From an uncultured Lachnospiraceae bacterium (GTDB lineage Bacteria; Bacillota; Clostridia; Lachnospirales; Lachnospiraceae), in the NCBI GenBank assembly GCA_900546325.1, contig URCR01000050.1, forward strand, positions 1-21,260: 21,260 nucleotides of DNA. Direction: 5' to 3'. Position numbers and translations under genes: made by a program. Shown here piece after piece: positions 14,710 through 21,260 of this stretch. Each line of letters opens with the position of its first letter. Position 1 is the first letter of the stretch. A model generated the notes under the pieces. That model saw only the letters and a program-made list of their open reading frames with translations, was not told where the DNA came from and did no database searches.

Positions 14710-16098
14710 TTAAAACTCAAATTTCTTTTCAAAATATGCTTTCAGATCTTCGATCTTGATTCTCTCCTGCTCCATCGTATCACGGTCTCTGACTGTAACT
14801 GCTCCGTCTTCTTCCGATTCAAAGTCATATGTAACGCAGAACGGAGTTCCGATCTCATCCTGACGGCGATAACGTTTTCCGATATTTCCACGGTCATCGA
14901 ACTCACAATTGTAAGTCTTTGACAACTCTGCAAATACCTTTTCTGCGCCTTCATTTAATTTTTTGGAAAGCGGAAGGACACCAATCTTGATCGGTGCAAG
15001 CGCCGGATGGAAATGCATCACGGTACGGATATCTCCGCCTTCTAATTCTTCTTCATCATATGCACTGCAGAGGAATGCAAGAACCATACGGTCTGCTCCC
15101 AGTGACGGCTCAATGACATATGGGATGTATTTTTCTTTCTTCTCATCATCAAAATAAGTCAGATCCTGTTTGGATACTTCCTGATGCTGTGACAAGTCAT
15201 AATCTGTTCTGTCTGCGATTCCCCAGAGTTCTCCCCATCCAAACGGGAATAAGAATTCTACGTCTGATGTCGCCTTACTGTAGAAGCATAACTCTTCCGC
15301 AGAATGATCTCTGACTCTGATCTCCTCATCCTTCAATCCGAGAGAACTTAACCAGTCCAGACAGAATTTCTTCCAATACGCAAACCACTCTAAGTCTGTA
15401 CCCGGCTCGCAGAAGAATTCTAATTCCATCTGTTCAAATTCTCTTGTACGGAATGTAAAGTTACCCGGCGTGATCTCATTTCGGAAAGACTTTCCGATCT
15501 GAGCGATACCAAACGGGATTTTCTTTCTGGATGTACGCTGTACATTTTTAAAGTTTACAAAAATTCCCTGAGCAGTCTCCGGTCTTAAATACACTGTATT
15601 TTTCGCATCTTCTGTTACTCCCTGGAAGGTCTTGAACATCAGGTTGAACTGTCTGATATCTGTAAAATTATGCTTTCCGCAGGACGGACATGGCACATTG
15701 TGCTCCTCGATCCATGCTGCCATCTCTTCCTGTGACCATGCGTCTACGCTTTCCTTTAATTCGATTCCATGCTCCTGAGCAAAATCTTCGATCAGCTTAT
15801 CTGCGCGGAATCTCTCCTTACATTCTTTACAGTCCATAAGCGGATCGCTGAATCCTCCGAGATGGCCGGATGCCACCCATGTCTGAGGGTTCATCAGGAT
15901 CGCGCAGTCTACACCAACGTTATATTTTGATTCCTGAACGAACTTTTTCCACCATGCTTTTTTGACATTATTTTTCAGTTCCACACCGAGATTACCGTAA
16001 TCCCATGTATTCGCAAGTCCGCCGTAAATCTCAGATCCCGGATATACAAAACCTCTTGATTTTGCCAGAGCCACGATTTTGTCCATTGTCTTCTCCAT
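14710..16098 (-). CDS. glyS: Glycyl-tRNA synthetase, homodimeric type
   Basis: This 462-residue class II synthetase charges tRNA-Gly with glycine. It is the single-chain alpha2 type, not the two-subunit alpha2-beta2 type of Escherichia coli. The N-terminus reads KIVALAKSRGFVYPGSEIYGG. A cysteine pair CKECKERF and a second CPSCGKHNF suggest a zinc-binding insertion. The class II motif 2 region follows as FRNEITPGNFTFRTREFEQM, motif 3 as EPSLGADRMVLAFL, and the anticodon-binding domain occupies the C-terminal hundred residues (LAPIKIGVLPLSKK onward). The ATG is preceded by a modest GAGG-type ribosome binding site. It has a consensus promoter and a leader hairpin; no T-box is present despite tRNA synthetase genes of Firmicutes often having one. 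Some databases call this form glyQS or grs1. Confidence 0.97.
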   Translation of the reverse strand: MEKTMDKIVALAKSRGFVYPGSEIYGGLANTWDYGNLGVELKNNVKKAWWKKFVQESKYNVGVDCAILMNPQTWVASGHLGGFSDPLMDCKECKERFRADKLIEDFAQEHGIELKESVDAWSQEEMAAWIEEHNVPCPSCGKHNFTDIRQFNLMFKTFQGVTEDAKNTVYLRPETAQGIFVNFKNVQRTSRKKIPFGIAQIGKSFRNEITPGNFTFRTREFEQMELEFFCEPGTDLEWFAYWKKFCLDWLSSLGLKDEEIRVRDHSAEELCFYSKATSDVEFLFPFGWGELWGIADRTDYDLSQHQEVSKQDLTYFDDEKKEKYIPYVIEPSLGADRMVLAFLCSAYDEEELEGGDIRTVMHFHPALAPIKIGVLPLSKKLNEGAEKVFAELSKTYNCEFDDRGNIGKRYRRQDEIGTPFCVTYDFESEEDGAVTVRDRDTMEQERIKIEDLKAYFEKKFEF

Positions 16099-16120
16099 AA
16101 CTATCTACCTCACTCTCTTC

Positions 16121-16156
16121 TCTTTATCTATAACAGCCCCTGTATATAGATAAAGA
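16121..16156 (-). promoter_or_regulatory. Stable hairpin at the 5' end of the glyS leader
   Basis: Twelve perfect base pairs (UCUUUAUCUAUA with UAUAGAUAAAGA) continue past a bulged U into ACAG-GGG-CUGU, making about 16 pairs with a three-base loop. It starts about 11 nt after the predicted transcription start and ends 22 nt before the ATG. No T-run follows, so it is not a terminator. Likely roles are 5'-end mRNA stabilisation or control of ribosome access. Confidence 0.55.
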
Positions 16157-16173
16157 AGATATTAATGTCTGTT

Positions 16174-16202
16174 ATTATACCCTTTCCCACTTGTTTTTTC
16201 AA
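16174..16202 (-). promoter_or_regulatory. glyS promoter
   Basis: TTGAAA (16202-16197), a 17-base spacer and a perfect TATAAT (16179-16174) form a near-consensus housekeeping promoter. The start is predicted near 16167, giving a leader of about 69 nt. A CTTG-N6-CAAG dyad overlaps the -35. Confidence 0.8.
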
Positions 16203-16250
16203 GCAATCCGGGATAGTTTTTCCCACTGACCGCACGGAACCGTATTTCTT

Positions 16251-16997
16251 TTACCTCATACAGACTTCCAGCACTTCCAGCGATTTAAAATTCCTGTCAA
16301 CATGATGCCGGATATACTGCTTCATCAGCTGTTTCAATTCCTTCTGCACCTGACCGCTCACCGTAAATGTATAAAGCTTCTCGATACTGCTGCTGATAAT
16401 ATACTGCATGGCATAGATTGTTGAAGGATGCAGCTTTTTTCCATCTCTGACACTGTGACAGCACTCTCTGCACAGCATTCCCTGTCCGAACTCACTGAAT
16501 ACTTCCAGTTCTTCCGTCGAACCGCACGAGACACATGCAAACATCTCCGGCGCCTCCCCGTTGATACTGATTGCCTTTAGTTCAAATATGTACCGGATCA
16601 GTTCACAGGGTATCACCTTTCTTGTGAGCGCACGCAGCGACTGGTACAGAAGTTTCAGCATTTCCCGCTCATCATTATTCTCTTTTGTATAATAGTCTGC
16701 GAATTCCATGAAGTAAAACCCGTAATAGGCCCCTTCCATATCGGTGCGAAGTTCCGAAAAATAATTGGAAATATCCGCCTGCATCAGATTGTAGGAACTT
16801 TTCCCTTCATACAGCGTCATCTCCCCGAAGGCAAACGGCGTTGTCACACCTACAAGGGAGCTGTTCGGCCGTCTCGCTCCCCTTGCAAATGCAGAAATCT
16901 TCCCTCTTTCTTTTGTCAGGATCACGACTCTCTTATCGTAGTCCCCCGCCGGAACCGCCGACAAAATCATTCCTGTCACTGTCACTGCCTGATTCAC
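16251..16997 (-). CDS. recO: DNA repair protein RecO
   Basis: This 248-residue protein acts with RecR and RecF to load RecA onto SSB-coated single-stranded DNA during recombinational repair. The N-terminal OB-fold is recognisable by ERGKISAFARGARRPNSSLVGV. The middle is helical, and the C-terminal zinc finger shows CVSC and CREC (about residues 155-180). The start is a GTG (16997-16995) with AGGAG nine bases upstream, and both lie inside the 3' part of yqzL, so the two genes overlap by 65 bases. It is the last gene of the M16C peptidase-era-yqzL-recO cluster, a gene order also known around era and recO in Bacillus. No clear terminator follows before the glyS promoter. Confidence 0.95.
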   Translation of the reverse strand: MNQAVTVTGMILSAVPAGDYDKRVVILTKERGKISAFARGARRPNSSLVGVTTPFAFGEMTLYEGKSSYNLMQADISNYFSELRTDMEGAYYGFYFMEFADYYTKENNDEREMLKLLYQSLRALTRKVIPCELIRYIFELKAISINGEAPEMFACVSCGSTEELEVFSEFGQGMLCRECCHSVRDGKKLHPSTIYAMQYIISSSIEKLYTFTVSGQVQKELKQLMKQYIRHHVDRNFKSLEVLEVCMR

Positions 16998-17214
16998 TTG
17001 TCTGTTCTCCTGCCCATCCTAAACTTTTTTCTCTGTCCTTATGCAGTTCCATCGTCTGCTGACAGATCTCCATCCCTCTGTAACAGAGGTAATCTTCTAC
17101 TTTTCCCGTTTCCGCAAAATGATCCCAATATGCATTCTTCATCCAATCATCCCTTCGTATTTCTTTACTGTTAGGGTATCCATTCCGGATGAAACTATAC
17201 AGCTGCTTTTGCAT
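16933..17214 (-). CDS. yqzL: YqzL-like small protein
   Basis: This 93-residue frame sits between era and recO, where Bacillus subtilis has the small gene yqzL. Residues about 28-43 (YWDHFAETGKVEDYLC) match the short family core, in which an aromatic-x-x-F-x-x-TG-x-[IV]-x-x-Y-L pattern is typical. Function is unknown in the literature I recall. Two starts are possible: ATG 17214, giving 93 residues with a poor ribosome binding site, or ATG 17142 with GAAGGG just upstream, giving 69 residues and a better fit to the family's N-terminus. The C-terminal 22 or so residues are low-complexity (Ser/Asp/Gly) and are read over the first 65 bases of recO in another frame. That region may not be under selection as protein. 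Confidence 0.65.
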   Translation of the reverse strand: MQKQLYSFIRNGYPNSKEIRRDDWMKNAYWDHFAETGKVEDYLCYRGMEICQQTMELHKDREKSLGWAGEQTSESGSDSDRNDFVGGSGGGLR

Positions 17215-17231
17215 CTCATTTTGCGTTTTCT

Positions 17232-18128
17232 TTAATCTTCCTTTGTATATCCGAAGTTTCTGATCAGGAAATCACTGTCTCTCCAGTCTTTTTTTACTTT
17301 CACCCAGAGCTGCAGGTTCACTTTGCACTCCAGCATCTGCTCGATCTCGTAGCGCGCCGTGCTTCCGATCTTCTTTAACATCGCCCCCTGCTTTCCGATA
17401 ATGATTCCTTTGTGGGAATCCCGCTCACAGATGATCGTCGCATCGATATCCACAATCTTCTTACGCATTTTCATGCTGTCAATCGCCACTGCGATTCCAT
17501 GCGGGATCTCCTCATTGAGACTGTGAAGGGCTTTCTCTCGGATGACTTCCGCCACGATCTGGCGCTGTGGCTGGTCTGTGATCGTATCTTCATCATAAAA
17601 CTGAGGCCCGTATGGGAGATGCTGCATAACCACACGGATCAGTTCGTCTGTATTTTCCCCGCTTCTCGCTGAGACCGGCACGATCGCCGCAAAATCATAG
17701 ATGCCCTTGTAAGCATCGATAAATGTGAAGACTTCTTCCTTTTTGACCTTGTCCGTCTTATTGATCACGAGAATCACCGGTGTCTTCACCTTTTTCAGCT
17801 GTTCCGCAATATGTCGTTCCCCAGCCCCGATAAATGTGGACGGCTCCACGAGCCAGAGCACCACATCCACTTCATTCAGTGTGCGCTCCGCCACGTTTAC
17901 CATATATTCTCCAAGCTTATTCTTCGCCTTATGGATTCCCGGTGTATCTACGAAGACAATCTGCCCTTCCTCTGTTGTCAGAACTGTCTGGATCCGGTTC
18001 CTCGTCGTCTGCGGCTTGTTCGATGTAATTGCGATCTTCTGTCCGATCAGATAATTCATCAGTGTTGATTTTCCCACATTCGGTCTTCCGATCAATGTGA
18101 CAAAACCCGATCTGTAATCTGCTCTCAT
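17232..18128 (-). CDS. era: GTPase Era
   Basis: This 298-residue GTPase binds near the 3' end of 16S rRNA and assists small ribosomal subunit assembly. The GTPase domain has the P-loop GRPNVGKST (residues 14-22), the switch II motif DTPGIH and the guanine-specificity motif NKTDK. The C-terminal KH domain, which binds the rRNA, contains GIIIGKQGAMLKKIG. Length is standard for bacterial Era. It begins 11 bases after the M16C peptidase stop with a strong ribosome binding site (AGGAGG), and the yqzL frame starts 17 bases after its stop. Co-transcription of the whole cluster is likely. Confidence 0.97.
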   Translation of the reverse strand: MRADYRSGFVTLIGRPNVGKSTLMNYLIGQKIAITSNKPQTTRNRIQTVLTTEEGQIVFVDTPGIHKAKNKLGEYMVNVAERTLNEVDVVLWLVEPSTFIGAGERHIAEQLKKVKTPVILVINKTDKVKKEEVFTFIDAYKGIYDFAAIVPVSARSGENTDELIRVVMQHLPYGPQFYDEDTITDQPQRQIVAEVIREKALHSLNEEIPHGIAVAIDSMKMRKKIVDIDATIICERDSHKGIIIGKQGAMLKKIGSTARYEIEQMLECKVNLQLWVKVKKDWRDSDFLIRNFGYTKED

Positions 18129-18139
18129 TCGTTCTCCTC

Positions 18140-21064
18140 CTATGCGAGATTTTTGATCTCCATAAATAATTCTTTCTGTGCATCGATCTTCTCTTCACTT
18201 CCGACTACACACAGATCCCCTACTTTCAATACTGCTTCCACGATGTCGGCAAGCGCACGGATCTGCGGTACTTTTGCACTTAATACTTCTTTTCTCTCCT
18301 GCTCGATCATCTCTTTTGACACATGGTTCATATAAAGATTCATGGATCGTTCTCCCTTTGTGGCAGGTGTCATCGGCACGTCCATATTGCTGATCGTTCC
18401 GATGATATATTTCTTCATATCTCTGTCATCGACGTCAAAGTTTCTGAGGTATTCCGTGATTCCCTCGTATACTTCATTTGTCTTCTCCAGATTAGGATCC
18501 CGGTAAGAGACAAAATATCCATCCCCGATCCGGTTAAAGTTGCTCATACATCCATATGCGCCACCCTTTACACGGATATTCTGCCAGAGATAATCATAGC
18601 TTAAGATTACTTTTAAAATCTGCAGCGCCCCGGTATAGGCAAGCCCTTCCTCCATAAAATTTCCGGTGCGGGCTACATACTGTACTTTTGACGCCGTCTT
18701 AAATCCTTCATTCTTCTTCTCACAGTGGAGAATACACGGTGTATTCTCTGCTGCTCCCTGATAGATTCCGCCCTTCAGCTCTTTAATCAGTTCTGCTAAC
18801 CCTTCCAGTCCTTCTTTTCTGGAAGTACAGCTGATGATCATGTTGTCTGCACGGAAGATTTTTTCAGATAATTTCTTTAAGTTTTGGGTCAGTTCTTCCT
18901 TTTCTTCCTCAAAATGCTCTGCGATCTGACACACTTTTTCATAGAATGCGATTCCGCTTGTCAGATCTTTGAACTGTGACATCGGCGAGCGGTAGGACAT
19001 CGCGCGCAGCACCGCTGTCATATGTCCGGAAGACTGGAATTTCATCTGAAGTCTTGATTTCAGCAATGCTAAAATCTCTTCCAGGCGCTTCTCATCTTCA
19101 AATTTTGACTCCATCAAAAGCTCGCGGATCATCCGGAACGCAACCGGAAGTTTGTCATAGAGCGCCTTTGTCTTCACTTCAAAAGTAGTCTTAAATTCCT
19201 TCTCAGAAACCTTCGTTACGTTCGGGTACAGCTCGAGGCTTGTCCCGATCCCTCCGGTACTTACATTGATCTCATTGAACAGTTCCCCGTATGCATAGTT
19301 GTTCGTATCGATCATTCCGATCACAGACTGTAAGATTCCCACATACGGAAGCTGATCTTCCGGCACATCTGCCAGATCAAACATCAATGACAGATAGCTG
19401 ATCCCGTTCGTCTCCACATCATGGTGTACGACAAGCGTATCTGCCAGATGCAGTTCCTCATTGTAAATCGGTGCGATTTCCTTTGAAATATCCTCAATCT
19501 CCAGTACCGGGATCGCTTCCAGTTCTTCTTTCGTCGACGGCTCCTCCTGGTATGCGATCAGTTCTTTCGTATCTGCCACGATCTTCTCAACATCCGCCTC
19601 AGAAAGACTTTCCTTATATTCCTGAAGACGTTCTGCCAGTTCTTTGTCTAACCGCGCAGTGCGGCCTTTCTCCGGCTTGATCACAACGATCGCTCCGTGT
19701 GGATTGTCCAGAATGTATTTCTGAATCAATTCTTCAAAATATCCTGAACCGATCTGCTCTTTTAAGAATGCGAATGTCTTTAGCTCTTCCACATGGATAA
19801 ACGGTTTTTCATCGTCATAGAGCCAGCTGTCGAACATCTGCAGTCCATACATCAATCCTTTCGGGAAATTTCCGAAATCTGCTTCCCGGTAGCGGAATTC
19901 ATGATAATTGATTCCGGCCTCCAGCGCTTTCTGATCCATTCCGTTTTTCACGATCTCATTTAACGTCTCTTCCACAACCTGGATGAATGCTTCCTTCTGT
20001 TCCAGATTTGCATTCTTTGCAATGATCGAGAAGATCGGCTGGTAAATCCCGTTATCATAAGATCCCATAATATCTTTTCCGATGCCCGCGTCCACAAGCG
20101 CCTTCTTCAACGGCGCACCCGGTGCAGAAAGAAGTGCATAATCAAGGATCTGGAATGCCAGATATAACTTCTCATCCAGACTTGTCCCGATCACCTTGTT
20201 GTAGGACAGGTACGTGTTATCTTCCTCAGACTCACTGCTTGTGATCGAATATGCCATCTCCACTTCCTTCATCTGCTCAAACGGCTTTTGGAAACGAATC
20301 TCTGAATCGATTGCAAGATGGTCGAATTTGCTCAAATATTCCTGATCCAGCCAGTCTAACTTCTCCTCCATATCCATATCTCCATACAGATAGATATAGC
20401 TGTTGGACGGATGATAATATTTCTTATGGAAGTTTAAAAACTGTTCGTAAGTCAGTTCCGGAATCACATCCGGATCTCCGCCGGACTCATTGCGGTAAGA
20501 GGTATCCGGGAACAGCGTATTTAAGATCACCCGGTCCAGAACACCTTCCGGTGAGGAGAATGCTCCCTTCATCTCATTGTATACAACTCCGTTGTACTCC
20601 AACTCACTGTCCTTCGAATCCAGCTTGTAACTCCAGCCTTCCTGCCGGAAAATTTCATCACGCTCATAGATGTTTGGATAAAAGACCGCATCCATATACA
20701 CATGCATCAGATTCTGGAAATCTTTGTCATTGCAGCTTGCAATCGGATACAGCGTCTTATCCGGGTATGTCATCGCATTTAGAAATGTATTCAAAGATCC
20801 CTTGACCAGCTCCACAAACGGATCTTTTGCCGGGAACTTCTTCGAACCGCAGAGAACAGAATGTTCCAGAATATGCGGAAGTCCTGTGCTGTCTTCCGGC
20901 GGTGTACGAAAACCGATCGTAAATACCTTATTCTCATCGTCGTTCTCTAAAAGGAGTACTCTTGCTCCTGTCTTTTTATGTCTGAATAAATAACCGACAG
21001 ACTGTAAATCTGACACGTCCTGCTTCCGTACAAGTTCGTATGCAGATAATTGTGTATGTTTCAT
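18140..21064 (-). CDS. M16C-family zinc metallopeptidase (presequence-protease-like)
   Basis: This 974-residue enzyme belongs to the insulinase-related M16C group, whose clam-shell fold degrades short unfolded peptides in the cytoplasm. The inverted zinc motif HxxEH is seen as HILEH (residues 64-68), with the third ligand expected in YNEMKGAFSSPEG further on. The C-terminal half carries the R/Y substrate-binding region RVKGGAYGCMSNFNRIGDGYF. No signal peptide is present. ATG 21064 is preferred to a GTG nine bases earlier, because GGAG is 10 bases before the ATG but only two before the GTG. It has its own extended -10 promoter and leads the era cluster. Protein turnover or peptide salvage is the likely role. 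Confidence 0.95.
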   Translation of the reverse strand: MKHTQLSAYELVRKQDVSDLQSVGYLFRHKKTGARVLLLENDDENKVFTIGFRTPPEDSTGLPHILEHSVLCGSKKFPAKDPFVELVKGSLNTFLNAMTYPDKTLYPIASCNDKDFQNLMHVYMDAVFYPNIYERDEIFRQEGWSYKLDSKDSELEYNGVVYNEMKGAFSSPEGVLDRVILNTLFPDTSYRNESGGDPDVIPELTYEQFLNFHKKYYHPSNSYIYLYGDMDMEEKLDWLDQEYLSKFDHLAIDSEIRFQKPFEQMKEVEMAYSITSSESEEDNTYLSYNKVIGTSLDEKLYLAFQILDYALLSAPGAPLKKALVDAGIGKDIMGSYDNGIYQPIFSIIAKNANLEQKEAFIQVVEETLNEIVKNGMDQKALEAGINYHEFRYREADFGNFPKGLMYGLQMFDSWLYDDEKPFIHVEELKTFAFLKEQIGSGYFEELIQKYILDNPHGAIVVIKPEKGRTARLDKELAERLQEYKESLSEADVEKIVADTKELIAYQEEPSTKEELEAIPVLEIEDISKEIAPIYNEELHLADTLVVHHDVETNGISYLSLMFDLADVPEDQLPYVGILQSVIGMIDTNNYAYGELFNEINVSTGGIGTSLELYPNVTKVSEKEFKTTFEVKTKALYDKLPVAFRMIRELLMESKFEDEKRLEEILALLKSRLQMKFQSSGHMTAVLRAMSYRSPMSQFKDLTSGIAFYEKVCQIAEHFEEEKEELTQNLKKLSEKIFRADNMIISCTSRKEGLEGLAELIKELKGGIYQGAAENTPCILHCEKKNEGFKTASKVQYVARTGNFMEEGLAYTGALQILKVILSYDYLWQNIRVKGGAYGCMSNFNRIGDGYFVSYRDPNLEKTNEVYEGITEYLRNFDVDDRDMKKYIIGTISNMDVPMTPATKGERSMNLYMNHVSKEMIEQERKEVLSAKVPQIRALADIVEAVLKVGDLCVVGSEEKIDAQKELFMEIKNLA

Positions 21065-21137
21065 ACTTATCACTCTCCACTCTGTATTTTCCTGTATGGC
21101 GACGGATCAAACGAACCGACTCCGCCCCGATTTCTAC

Positions 21138-21146
21138 ATTATACCA
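21138..21146 (-). promoter_or_regulatory. Extended -10 promoter of the M16C-era-yqzL-recO cluster
   Basis: TGGTATAAT (21146-21138) is a perfect -10 with the TG extension, and no good -35 is present. Transcription should start near 21131. The leader of about 67 nt contains a GC-rich stretch with partial self-complementarity (GGCG near 21127 with CGCC near 21100). Confidence 0.65.
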
Positions 21147-21260
21147 TTATTTTCTATATTAAGAAAGTAAAAAGAATCCGATCTCTTTGATTTCATAAAC
21201 AACGTGTTACTGTTCAGAGGTTAACTGGACTTAAGAAAACTGATGGTGTAGACTGATAAC

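Noticed and set aside
16099..16250. T-box riboswitch before glyS
   Set aside because: No AGGGTGGNACCGCG-like element and no terminator/antiterminator pair; only a simple hairpin is present.
20251..20805. Plus-strand frame of 184 residues inside the M16C peptidase gene
   Set aside because: It is the antisense of a clearly conserved coding region, with Pro/Ser/His-rich low-quality translation and no ribosome binding site.

Overview
The window looks like a chromosomal segment of a Gram-positive, anaerobic gut Firmicute, most likely a Lachnospiraceae member. The basis is an 874-residue clostridial-type pyruvate phosphate dikinase, a homodimeric glycyl-tRNA synthetase, the order M16C peptidase-era-yqzL-recO, AGGAGG ribosome binding sites and a lipoprotein-type sugar-binding protein. 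This assignment is inferred from gene content; no 16S or other marker is present.

Region 1 (1-2050) is visibly more A/T-rich than the rest. It holds a cut-off gene at the left edge, a small protein with an extremely acidic tail resembling single-stranded-DNA-binding proteins, and a divergent 325-residue orphan. It reads like the edge of an integrated or accessory element. Region 2 (2095-4719) is ppdK, sharing a bidirectional terminator with the orphan.

Region 3 (about 5000-12970) is a self-contained carbohydrate-use locus. On the minus strand, a GH101/GH129-like cytoplasmic hydrolase and a Gfo/Idh-type oxidoreductase form one unit. A lipoprotein sugar-binding protein and two MalF/MalG-type permeases form a second. 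No transport ATPase is encoded, so a shared ATPase elsewhere is expected. A divergent AraC-type regulator lies upstream. Both units have a perfect TATAAT with a poor -35, and both carry the same box (ATAAGACAA) exactly 42 bases upstream of the -10, followed by further aligned matches. This is the strongest new signal here: a two-promoter regulon probably run by the adjacent AraC protein. In the divergent region the box is centred in a 15-base-arm inverted repeat and overlaps the likely -35 of the regulator's own promoter, which suggests autorepression. A roughly 100-nt multi-part RNA hairpin lies between the two transcription units.

Region 4 (12981-21260) is conserved housekeeping, all on the minus strand: M18 aminopeptidase, glycyl-tRNA synthetase with its own good promoter and leader hairpin, then the M16C peptidase-era-yqzL-recO cluster with a 65-base yqzL/recO overlap.

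I found no rRNA, tRNA, CRISPR array or recognisable insertion sequence.
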